Positions 41,991 to 50,087 of a DNA stretch of 64,000 bases are shown piece by piece. Each line of letters begins with the position of its first letter. Position 1 is the first letter of the stretch. The stretch lies in contig OY759723.1 in assembly GCA_963662575.1 (NCBI GenBank), forward strand, positions 1,612,001-1,676,000, written 5' to 3'. Made by a program: the position numbers and the translations under genes. The DNA is from Bin5 sp963662575. GTDB lineage: Bacteria; Chloroflexota; Anaerolineae; Caldilineales; Caldilineaceae. Under the pieces are notes generated by a model that ran no database searches, was not told the origin of the DNA, and saw only the letters and a list, made by a program, of their open reading frames with translations.

Positions 41991-43205
41991 CTACCCCCGC
42001 AACGCCTTCACCACCCCATACGCCCCCCGCGAAAACGCCGCCAACGCGCCCCCGCGACTGAACAACGGCACCGGCCCCGGCACACACGCGCCGCCATCCA
42101 GGTCCTCAATCGCCGCCAGCACTCGCTGCAGACCGACTTCGACCACCTGCCGGCGGCCCTCGTCTTTCAGGGCAAGACCGCCGCAGGCCAGGACCATAAC
42201 CAGCAGGTTGGCAAGCGAGTGTTCGCGGTACAGGCGCCAACACGCCTCGAACGTGAACCCCTGCACCCCCATCTCGCCGATGATTCCGGTATACTCCTCC
42301 AGCACTTCGCGCTCAATCTGGCGGCGCACCTCGGTCGTCACGCTTCCCACCAGGAAATAAGCCACATCAAAGAGCGGGCTCCTCAATCCGCTCACCTGCC
42401 AGTCGATCATTGCGATTTCGTCCCCGCCGTCGGCAGCAAAGAAGATATTGTCCAACCGGAAGTCGCCGTGGCTGAGCGTCTTCGGCCCGGCCGCGACACG
42501 AACGATCTGGCTGTCGATGCGCGAACCGTAGGTTTCCGCCAGACGGCGCATATCGTCCGAGAAAAAACTGCCGAACCTTTCGAGCGTGGGCGCCAGGTTC
42601 GCAAGATAAACGAGTTGAACCAGCATTCTGCGTCTGGGCGAAAAGGTGTCGGTAAACGCGTTCAATGGCGGCTGATCGGTCCTGTTCCAGTAGGCACCGT
42701 GCAGCTTGGCGATCGCGCGGATGGCGCGTCGGGTCTGTTCCGCGCTGGCGCCGTCGAAATGGCTCACCGTCTGCCAGCCCCCAAAATCTTCCAGCACCAG
42801 GACAAAGCGATCGCTGCCGGCTTCATAATCACCATAGAGCAAAGCCGGCGACCGCACCGGGGCCTGGGACGCGATCAACCTGTAGAAGTCATATCCCCGT
42901 TTATGTAATCCCAGGCGTTGGCTCAAACGACGATTCTTGGCAAGCGGACTCGGCAACTTGACGATGACGGTTGCCGGAGCTCGGCGATTCTCCTCAGCCG
43001 GCGTTTTCGGCTCGTCATACATGAGTTGGCAGCGCAGGATCGTGCCCATGAAGCCCACGCCGCTGCCAATCTCCTCCCAAGCGATCTCCTTGACAGGGGG
43101 AAGATCAGGCGCGCCGCCCGCGGTCAATGCCTGTTGCATCCACCGGGCGGTAACTTCCTCCGCATCTCTGGGAATTGGCGGTCTGGTCATAGCACTGATT
43201 CGCAT
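41991..43205 (-). CDS. Aminoglycoside/choline-kinase-like phosphotransferase
   Basis: 404 residues with a protein-kinase-like phosphotransferase fold. Catalytic 'HGDFRLDN' is at residues 246-253 and the metal-binding 'MIDWQ' at about 266-270. Lys83 in 'VIVKLP' is the likely ATP-binding lysine, and 'VLVLEDFGG' is the hinge. The pattern is closest to the ecdysteroid-kinase-like/APH family rather than to true resistance enzymes, so the substrate is open. An ATG five codons in (43190) is an alternative start; neither has a clear ribosome-binding site. Single gene between the toxin-antitoxin operon and rnhA. Confidence 0.85.
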   Translation of the reverse strand: MRISAMTRPPIPRDAEEVTARWMQQALTAGGAPDLPPVKEIAWEEIGSGVGFMGTILRCQLMYDEPKTPAEENRRAPATVIVKLPSPLAKNRRLSQRLGLHKRGYDFYRLIASQAPVRSPALLYGDYEAGSDRFVLVLEDFGGWQTVSHFDGASAEQTRRAIRAIAKLHGAYWNRTDQPPLNAFTDTFSPRRRMLVQLVYLANLAPTLERFGSFFSDDMRRLAETYGSRIDSQIVRVAAGPKTLSHGDFRLDNIFFAADGGDEIAMIDWQVSGLRSPLFDVAYFLVGSVTTEVRRQIEREVLEEYTGIIGEMGVQGFTFEACWRLYREHSLANLLVMVLACGGLALKDEGRRQVVEVGLQRVLAAIEDLDGGACVPGPVPLFSRGGALAAFSRGAYGVVKALRG

Positions 43206-43383
43206 TCGATTTCAGCGCGCGCCGACCATGCGCGTATGGTCAACGCGGCAGGTTTTCTGTGAAAAAGTCTGTTATTCTACGCTAACTGCGCCGCGCGACG
43301 CGGTGGTTGAAGAGTGGACGCCCGTTCATGTGGCGCCACCAAGCTGCTCAAATAATCGAAATGGACAGATCTCGTTGCCCCTA

Positions 43384-43890
43384 TCACGCCGCGCCGAACA
43401 ACGATGGCGCCAGCCCCCGCTCTGTCCGTTCATACTCTTCGTCAGCCGGCAGGTCTGGACGCGCCAGCGCCGCCGTCGAAAGCTCGTCGCAGCGTTCGTT
43501 CTCCACGTCGCCGGCATGACCCTTCACCCACTGGTAACCCATCTCGTGCCCGTCGCACAGGTCCAGCAGCCGTGTCCACAGGTCGGGGTTCACCGCCGGC
43601 TGGCCCCTCTTGTTGCGCCGCCAACCGTTCGCCCGCCATCTGCGCGCCCACCCCTTTGTCAGCGCGTCCAGAACATACTTCGAGTCGCTGTAGAGCGTGA
43701 CTCTGCACTTCCCTCTCAAAGCTTCCAGCCCTCTAATCACAGCTAGCAGCTCCATGCGGTTGTTCGTCGTCCTTCGATACCCGCCGCACAGCTCCTTGCG
43801 GTGTTCGCCGTAGAGCAGCACCACCCCAAATCCACCCGGGCCGGGATTCCCGCTGCACGCCCCGTCCGTATACAGCATCACCTCTTTCAT
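43384..43890 (-). CDS. rnhA: Ribonuclease HI
   Basis: Degrades the RNA strand of RNA-DNA hybrids (R-loops, Okazaki primers). The four-acid active site is intact: Asp9 ('YTDGACSGNPGPGG'), Glu47 ('NNRMELLAVI'), Asp69 ('LYSDSKYVL') and Asp135 ('CDELST'). His125 in 'WVKGHAGDVEN' is in the flexible catalytic loop. The basic protrusion ('WARRWRANGWRRNKRGQP', about 81-98) is present as in E. coli-type enzymes. 168 residues with a slightly extended tail. Confidence 0.96.
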   Translation of the reverse strand: MKEVMLYTDGACSGNPGPGGFGVVLLYGEHRKELCGGYRRTTNNRMELLAVIRGLEALRGKCRVTLYSDSKYVLDALTKGWARRWRANGWRRNKRGQPAVNPDLWTRLLDLCDGHEMGYQWVKGHAGDVENERCDELSTAALARPDLPADEEYERTERGLAPSLFGAA

Positions 43891-43967
43891 CTACGACGTC
43901 CACCCATCTGCTCAACCTCTATTCGTAACGACTCCGCCAAAGTTAATTCACGACCCTGAACGAGCCG

Positions 43968-44003
43968 ACCACTGGTGTTCACTGACCACTGACCACTGCC
44001 GTT
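43968..44003. repeat. Heptameric ACCACTG tract
   Basis: Interrupted units (ACCACTG, then TTCACTG, ACCACTG, ACCACTG) ending in CCGTTC, just past the 3' end of the leftward LivJ-like gene. Confidence 0.7.
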
Positions 44004-44011
44004 CAACCTCC

Positions 44012-45298
44012 CTAGTGGCCGTGGTCGTGCTCCCCGTGAAGATGATAATAGACAGTCTCCAGCCCCGCCACGTCCGTGATCGTGGCATCAGTGTGATACA
44101 CAATGTGGAGTTGGCCGGTCCCGCAATCGCCGAACTCGTCACACGAGAGCTCGCCAATGATACCGTTGAACTCCGCCGTGGCCGTCAACGCCTCCCGCAA
44201 CCGCGCCCGGTCAATGTACAGCGTATCCCCCTGCACCACCGCAACCTCCTCAATCGCCCGCAGCAGCATCGTGGTGGCGTCATACGCGTGCACCATGTAA
44301 ACCGACCCCGGCGCCTCATTGTACTGCTCCAGATAGGCCGCCGCCACGTCGCCTCCACTCTTCCCCGTCGCCTCGTTGACGCTGTCTCCAAATTCCAGCT
44401 CCGGGCTGGCCAGGTACATCCCCTCCGATTCCGGTATCGCCAAAAACTCGAAATCCACCATCGCAGCCCCGCCGATGAGCGTCACGCCCGTCAGTCCCGC
44501 CACCTGGTCGACCTGTCGGACTATCTGCCCGCCCTCGTCAGGGAAAAGCGGCAGAAACAGACCATCCGGGCCCGCCGCCGCAACCTCGGTCAAAACAGGG
44601 ATCATGTCCGTGTCACCCTTATTGACCGTCGCCACCGTGACCGTGCCCCCCGCATGCTCAAACGCAACCGTGAACGCATTGGCCAGGCCCGAAGTGTAAG
44701 GATCGCCGTCATGAAAGACCGCCATCTCGCGCAGGCCGAGGTCGTGGTAGGCAAACTCGGCTACCGCCTCCGCCTCATATAAGTCATTGTTGACGGTGCG
44801 GTAATAGCCGGCATAATAGTCAGCGCCCGCGTTGCCCCGCAGGTCCGATGTCAGCGAAGGCGCCGTATTCGTGGGCGAGATCATCACCAGACCCGCCTCG
44901 CTCAGGATCGGCGACGCTTCCACCCCCGCCGCCGAGCAAGTCGTGCCGATCACGCCCACCACGCGCCGGTCGCCGATCACCGTCTGCGCCGCCGCCGCGC
45001 CGCCCTCCGGCGTGCACAGCGAGTCGAGACCCGCGCCTATCGTCACGTTGTGCCCCTTGATCGGCCCGTAGTCGGCCAGCGCCATCACCGCCGCCCGCTG
45101 CATCGTAGCGCCCAGGTCGCCAATGCTCGACAACACCGCCACCGAACGAATCTGGATATCCTCGCCCGGCCCGACCACCACCGTTCCCAGCGGGCTCACC
45201 ACCATATTCTGAGGTATACACGCGCCGCTCAGAAGAAGCGCAAGCACCAAAATTGGCCAGCGCAACAGCGCACTGCGAGGGCGGTCGATCTTCGTCAT
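44012..45298 (-). CDS. LivJ-type ABC substrate-binding lipoprotein 1 (His-rich tail)
   Basis: Periplasmic-binding-protein fold type I of the branched-chain amino acid/amide family. Lipobox 'LLLSGAC' with Cys27. Signature blocks: 'ALADYGPIKGHNVTIGAGLD', 'VVGVIGTTCSAAGVEASPIL' with 'ISPTNTAPSLT', and 'MAVFHDGDPYTSGLANAF'. The C-terminus ends 'YYHLHGEHDHGH', an unusual His-rich, potentially metal-binding tail absent from paralogue 2. A good ribosome-binding site (AAGGAG) precedes the ATG. No permease or ATPase genes are adjacent, so the partner transporter is elsewhere or the protein is a sensor. Confidence 0.9.
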   Translation of the reverse strand: MTKIDRPRSALLRWPILVLALLLSGACIPQNMVVSPLGTVVVGPGEDIQIRSVAVLSSIGDLGATMQRAAVMALADYGPIKGHNVTIGAGLDSLCTPEGGAAAAQTVIGDRRVVGVIGTTCSAAGVEASPILSEAGLVMISPTNTAPSLTSDLRGNAGADYYAGYYRTVNNDLYEAEAVAEFAYHDLGLREMAVFHDGDPYTSGLANAFTVAFEHAGGTVTVATVNKGDTDMIPVLTEVAAAGPDGLFLPLFPDEGGQIVRQVDQVAGLTGVTLIGGAAMVDFEFLAIPESEGMYLASPELEFGDSVNEATGKSGGDVAAAYLEQYNEAPGSVYMVHAYDATTMLLRAIEEVAVVQGDTLYIDRARLREALTATAEFNGIIGELSCDEFGDCGTGQLHIVYHTDATITDVAGLETVYYHLHGEHDHGH

Positions 45299-45342
45299 AT
45301 CTTCACTCCTTGGTCTGAATGGATTTCAATTGGCCAACGCAC

Positions 45343-46608
45343 TCACGGCGCATAGCGGTACACAACCGGCAGCGCTTCAACGTCGGTCATCGTCGAATCA
45401 GTATGCTGTGATATCTGGATGCGGCCTGTGCCGCAGTCGCCGAACTCGTCACAAGAAATGGCGCCGATGATGCCGCTGAAACCGCTCGTGCTGCCCACCG
45501 CCTCCCGCAGCCTGGCCCGGTCAATATAGAGCGCATCGCCCTCAACAACCGCCGTCGCCTCGATCGCGCGCAGCAGCATCGTCGTGGCGTCGTACGCATG
45601 GGCCAGGTAGGCCGACGTCGAGTGTTCATTGTACCGCTCCAGGTAGGCGGCGTTCAGCTCGTCGCCGCTCCTGCCCGTCGCTTCGTTTACATTGCTGCCG
45701 AAGTCCAACGTCGGGCCCGCGAAATAGAAGCCCTCCGACTCCGGCAACTCCAGGAAATCGGAAACCAGCAGGCCCCCGCCCCCGATGCGCACCAACCCTT
45801 CCAGGCCGTCCACCTGGCTGCTCTGTCGCAAAATCGGCCCGGCCTCCTCCGGAAAGATCGGCAGAAACAGGCCCTCGGGGCTCGCCGCGGCAATTTCAGT
45901 GAGAACAGGGATCATATCCGCATCCCCCTTGTTCACCATAGCCACCGCCACCGTGCCGCCCAACTGCTCAAACGCCTTCGAAAAAGCCGCCGTCAGGCCC
46001 GACGAATACGGGTCGCCGTCATGGATCGCCGCCATGCTGCGCAGGCCCAGTTCACTGTAAACAAAATCGGCCACTGCCTCCGCCTGGTAAAGATCGTTGC
46101 TGGCAACGCGATGGTAACCGGCATGATAGTTCGACCCCGCATTGCCGCGCAGGTCCGATGTCAGCGACGGCGATGTCGTCGACGGCGCCACCATCACCAG
46201 CCCCGCCGCGCTCAGGATCGGAGCAGCAGTAGCCGCCGCCACCGAGCAGGCCGTGCCGATAACCCCGACCACGCGCCCGTCGCCGATCACAGTCCCGGCC
46301 GCCGCCGCGCCGCCCGCCTCGCTGCACAGCGAGTCCAGACCCGCGCCCATGCTCACAGCATGTCCCTTGATCGGCCCATAGTCGGCAACTGCCAGCGCCA
46401 CGCCCCGCTGGCTCGGCACGCCCAGCTCGCCCGCCCGCGTCAGCGCCCCCAGCGCACGAATCTGAATCTCCTCGCCGCCGCCGACCACCACCGTTCCCAG
46501 CGCGGGCGCTTCATAATCCACCGGCACACACGCACCGGCCAGAATCAGCAGCGTAATCAGACAAAACCAATACAGAAGTGCAGGACGGAATCCGCGTTTC
46601 GTCGTCAT
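45343..46608 (-). CDS. LivJ-type ABC substrate-binding lipoprotein 2
   Basis: Paralogue of the next gene, about 421 residues, sharing the lipobox 'LILAGAC' (Cys27), 'ADYGPIKGHAVSMGAGLDSL', 'GVIGTACSVAAATAAPIL', 'IHDGDPYSSGLTAAF' and 'AYLAHAYDATTMLLRAIEAT'. The frame is open to 47001, but an AGGAG site directly before the ATG at 46608 and the immediate signal peptide settle the start. It lies 44 bases upstream of paralogue 1, so the two are probably one operon made by tandem duplication. Lacks the His-rich tail. Confidence 0.9.
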   Translation of the reverse strand: MTTKRGFRPALLYWFCLITLLILAGACVPVDYEAPALGTVVVGGGEEIQIRALGALTRAGELGVPSQRGVALAVADYGPIKGHAVSMGAGLDSLCSEAGGAAAAGTVIGDGRVVGVIGTACSVAAATAAPILSAAGLVMVAPSTTSPSLTSDLRGNAGSNYHAGYHRVASNDLYQAEAVADFVYSELGLRSMAAIHDGDPYSSGLTAAFSKAFEQLGGTVAVAMVNKGDADMIPVLTEIAAASPEGLFLPIFPEEAGPILRQSSQVDGLEGLVRIGGGGLLVSDFLELPESEGFYFAGPTLDFGSNVNEATGRSGDELNAAYLERYNEHSTSAYLAHAYDATTMLLRAIEATAVVEGDALYIDRARLREAVGSTSGFSGIIGAISCDEFGDCGTGRIQISQHTDSTMTDVEALPVVYRYAP

Positions 46609-47134
46609 GGTATCTTGCTCCTTGCTCTGGCTAACCGTCGCTCCGCTGTCGACGGTCGCGACCGCGCACTGGCGCCGCGCACTGTTCAACGCGCTATCGC
46701 TGCATTGCATGCGCACATCCTCTCTACGCGCCGCCTCATCGTCAATTGAGCGCCTCGTACACAGCGAGTTCACACCCATCAACAGGAACGCGCTAAAAAA
46801 CACCGATCTGCAGCCTTCGCATTCGGGATCACACAATTCGCAGAATCGAAAACTCGTTTTTCCTGAGAGGGGTTGTCGCGAACATCTGAGAAACCATAAT
46901 GGACCAGTCTTGGTCATTAGAGACTTCTTCTGCGCTGACTGCCAAAAGTATGAGGGGGCTGAGGTCTTTCCGACCGGGCTAATAGAGGCGGCAATCCGCA
47001 CCGGATAGAGGCAATCGGGGGAAATGTGAGGTTACTTTGACGGTCGGTGCGCTGGGCCCAATTGGGTAAGAGTGCTGGCGGTTCAGTTTCCAGACCGGTC
47101 GAATCAACAGCCGGAAACCTGCATGGCATGAGCG
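46609..47134. other. Gene-free upstream region of the LivJ-like pair
   Basis: Between the MarR-type gene and the lipoprotein pair, all leftward. I see no gene or hairpin; the long frame extending the lipoprotein upstream has no family resemblance. It probably holds the pair's promoter. Confidence 0.4.
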
Positions 47135-47632
47135 TTACTCTCCTGCAGTTCCCTCCTTAACGGACGACTGTATCGAGGCATACGATCTCTGAAGCTCATC
47201 TTCTGCCCAGCGAATCAACTCCATCGCTCGCACCACCGCCTCCAACTGCTCCTCGTCCATCAGATCCGCCAATAAATCGATTCGTTCCCGCCCAATCCGC
47301 CAGAACCGTTCTATCGCCTGATTTCCCGCAGCAGTCAATCTGCAAACCACGACTCGCCGGTCACTTGGGTCGGAACCCCGGTCCACCAACTCCTTTTCTA
47401 CCAGGCGGTCCACAACCGTAGTTGTAGCCGAAAGCGCTCGACCCAAAGATATCGCGATGTTGCCCATTCGCAACGGACCCACCCGTTCGAGCAGAACCAA
47501 CGTCTTGATCTGGGGAATGGTCATATCCAACCCTTCCCACTCGTCAAGGCGGCCGGTATGCAACTGGCGGTTCAAATATTCCGCCAACTCCGCAAACTGA
47601 TCTGTCAACTCCTGTCTGCGATCGTCTTCCAC
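47135..47632 (-). CDS. MarR family transcriptional regulator
   Basis: 165-residue winged-helix regulator. The DNA-binding region is 'LRMGNIAISLGRALSATTTV' then 'VDRLVEKELVDRGSDPSDRR' followed by the wing 'VVVCRLTAAGNQAI' (about 55-110), with dimerisation helices on both sides. MarR proteins usually sense small phenolic or oxidative ligands. It is upstream of, and codirectional with, the LivJ-like pair, but 526 bases separate them, so a regulatory link is only possible. Three tRNA-Ala genes lie immediately upstream. Confidence 0.93.
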   Translation of the reverse strand: MEDDRRQELTDQFAELAEYLNRQLHTGRLDEWEGLDMTIPQIKTLVLLERVGPLRMGNIAISLGRALSATTTVVDRLVEKELVDRGSDPSDRRVVVCRLTAAGNQAIERFWRIGRERIDLLADLMDEEQLEAVVRAMELIRWAEDELQRSYASIQSSVKEGTAGE

Positions 47633-47695
47633 GACCTTTCACCCCAGATCCAGCTAGCTCACCCGCGTCGCATAACTACTCGATTTCGTAAAGTC

Positions 47696-47771
<76 letters not shown>

Positions 47772-47830
47772 AATATACAATTCTGCCCGCCGCCGCCGCC
47801 CTCCTATCAGATAACCTCCCGTCCGCCGTG

Positions 47831-47903
<73 letters not shown>

Positions 47904-48044
47904 GAAACCGCCAGCTTTTCTCACCAATCCCTGTGACAAGCCCGCGAATCAAAGACTTTAAGTTTAGCAAACAGTCGTCCTACAGGTCAAATCACGGAAT
48001 CCAGGATACAAAAACAGGAACACACACCATCCTGCCATCCCGTC

Positions 48045-48120
<76 letters not shown>

Positions 48121-48645
48121 AAAACAGGTCGCGCCTCCGCCCCCCCACAGCGCGCCGGCGCGCCCCTAAACGATATAGGTATCCGACCCGAATGTCAAAT
48201 GATAGAACCTCGCATGTGCATCCCAAACAACTGGCCCACCGCCCTCCCCCTTCGCCGATCAAAAAAGGTACAAAAGATTTTCTTCGCGGCCCTTCGTGGA
48301 CAAAAAGAAGTTGCCGTTGCCGTTCTTCGCGGTCCTTCGCCGACAAAAAGGTGTAGCAGTTGCCGTTCTTCGTGGTCCTTCGTGGTCCTTAGCGGCCCTT
48401 CGTGGACAAAAAGAAGTTGCCGTTGCCGTTCTTCGCGCCCCTTCGCGGAAAAACCACCAATCAACCCTGAACAAACCCAATTTCAGTCACCGTACCCCCG
48501 CTACCCAAAAAGCCCTCCCACAACCGCGTATTTAAGTTAAATCAGCCATTCCCCTACTTTCACATAGGCACCGATCATGTTGTATCATGGAGAGCCTATG
48601 CTGAAAAATATAACTTCTGTACAAGTCGAGAGAAAGAGAGCCGCA
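48121..48645. other. Gene-free region with minisatellite
   Basis: Between tRNA-Ala and the first VOC gene. It contains the second 'cttcgtgg' minisatellite and unique sequence; no gene beyond the start of the VOC frame is supported. Confidence 0.5.
48281..48460. repeat. 'cttcgtgg' minisatellite, locus 2
   Basis: About three units of 'GCCGTTGCCGTTCTTCG' plus 'GGTCCTTCG' plus 'TGGACAAAAAG'. Same building blocks as loci 1 and 3. Confidence 0.82.
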
Positions 48646-49080
48646 ATGCAAACGGCCAAACGCATTTTTGTAAATCTGCCGGTCAGCGATCTCAACAATT
48701 CGGTAGATTTTTTCACCAAGCTTGGATTCGCCTTCGATGACCAATTCACCGGCGACCACGCCTCCTGCATGATCATAGGCGACAACATGTTCGCCATGCT
48801 GTTGAAAGAGGAGTACTTCCAAAAATTCATCCCCGGCAAAGAGATCGCCGACAGCACGCAAAGCGCAGAAGTTGTCGTCGCCCTCTCCGTTGACTGCCGC
48901 GATGACGTCGACAGGACCATCGCCAAAGCCCTCGCTGCTGGCGGCAGCGAATGCCGAGACGCCACCGACGCCGGCTGGATGTATGGCCGCGCCTTCCAGG
49001 ACCTGGACGGCCACGTCTGGGAAATCTTCTCCGTAGATGCCAAACGGATGGAGAAAACAATGAACGGCCACAAAGCCTAA
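48646..49080 (+). CDS. VOC-superfamily (glyoxalase/bleomycin-resistance-like) protein
   Basis: About 144 residues from the ATG at 48646 (AGAAAGAGAG upstream). Two beta-alpha-beta-beta-beta modules: 'RIFVNLPVSDLNNSVDFFTK' with 'SCMIIGDNMFAMLL', then 'VALSVDCRDDVDRTIAKAL' with 'YGRAFQDLDGHVWEIF'. The Glu in 'HVWEIF' is a usual metal ligand of the fold. The pattern is that of lactoylglutathione lyase-like proteins of unassigned substrate. An in-frame ATG at 48577 is upstream but not family-like. First of three VOC genes in a row. Confidence 0.88.
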   Translation: MQTAKRIFVNLPVSDLNNSVDFFTKLGFAFDDQFTGDHASCMIIGDNMFAMLLKEEYFQKFIPGKEIADSTQSAEVVVALSVDCRDDVDRTIAKALAAGGSECRDATDAGWMYGRAFQDLDGHVWEIFSVDAKRMEKTMNGHKA

Positions 49081-49172
49081 ACCGCGTGCCGTGCATACTG
49101 CGCCCAAGGCCGGGCGTGTAACTCCACACAACTGACGTGTATCTACATAAAACTGAAAACAAGAAAAGAGCG

Positions 49173-49487
49173 ATGGTTACCGCCCAACAGGCCTTCTTCA
49201 ATCTGCCCGTCCACGACCTCAACCGCTCCCAAGAATTCTTCTCCGCGATCGGGTTCGCTTTCTATCCCCAGTACACCAGCGAACTTGCCGCCTGTCTGAT
49301 CATCCGCGAAAATACCTTCGTCATGCTCGTCACAGAAGACTTCTTCAAAAGCGGACTCCCCGGCAAGCAGATCGTTGACAGCGCCGAAAACGTCGAAGCG
49401 ATCGCGGCCCTTACCCTCAACAGCCGCGCCGAAGTCGACCGCCGCTCCACTGCAATTCAGCACCAACTATCGAGGAGAAAAGAATGA
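49173..49487 (+). pseudogene. Truncated VOC-superfamily gene
   Basis: The first about 90 residues ('AFFNLPVHDLNRSQEFFSAI', 'LIIRENTFVMLVTEDFF', 'ALTLNSRAEVDR') follow the first VOC protein closely, but the frame then runs into an unrelated 14-residue tail ('STAIQHQLSRRKE') and stops. The whole second half-module, including the metal-ligand 'HVWEI' region, is missing, about 150 bases compared with its neighbour. Its stop overlaps the next start (ATGA). A deletion between adjacent VOC genes is the simplest cause. It could still be expressed as a half-module that dimerises, but I treat it as broken. Confidence 0.7.
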
Positions 49488-49906
49488 CACTCAGTATCTA
49501 TCTCACCTTCAACGGCAACTGCCGTCAAGCCTTCGACTTCTATCGCTCCGTCTTCGGCGGCGACTACATCTCTTTTTCCACCTTCGGCGAAGGTCCCGAC
49601 GACATGGGCATGCCCGAGGATGAGCTCGATCACATCATGCACGTCACCCTCCCCATCGGCGACAGCGTCCTCATGGGCAGCGACACCTCCCCCGCCTTCG
49701 GCCCGCCCCACCAGGCCGGCAACAACTTCTCCGTCTCCTGCCACCCCAATTCCCGTGAAGAGACCGACCGCCTCTTCGCCGGCATCTCCGAAGGCGGCAC
49801 CGTCACCATGCCCCTCGACGACATGTTCTGGGGCTCCTACTTCGGCTCCTGCGTCGACAAATTCGGCGTCCCCTGGATGTTCAACCACGACATCCAGCAA
49901 GAGTAG
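49484..49906 (+). CDS. PhnB-like VOC-superfamily protein
   Basis: 140 residues of the PhnB-like VOC group: 'IYLTFNGNCRQAFDFYRSVF', 'LDHIMHVTLPIGDSVLMGSD', 'NFSVSCHPNSREETDRLFAG', 'FWGSYFGSCVDKFGVPWMFN'. The last block, with 'DKFGVPWMFNH', is diagnostic. Function is unassigned for most members. GAGGAG lies upstream of the ATG, and the start overlaps the truncated VOC frame by four bases. Confidence 0.9.
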   Translation: MTLSIYLTFNGNCRQAFDFYRSVFGGDYISFSTFGEGPDDMGMPEDELDHIMHVTLPIGDSVLMGSDTSPAFGPPHQAGNNFSVSCHPNSREETDRLFAGISEGGTVTMPLDDMFWGSYFGSCVDKFGVPWMFNHDIQQE

Positions 49907-50087
49907 CCCCTCCGCCCGTTGCCGGCCCCATCCCCCACCCACCCGGCAACGGGCAACCCGCACTCCCCAACTCAAGCCGTCTCCGGCAACTAACCACTAG
50001 CCACCGCCCCCTGCAGTTCCCAGAATACAACCCGTGTAGGAACTCTTGGTATAATACTGAATTCACACAAAGAGTAACTTCCCGCTA

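Noticed and set aside
46609..47001. N-terminal extension of the second LivJ-like lipoprotein
   Set aside because: The signal peptide and AGGAG site sit at 46608; the extension lacks family similarity.
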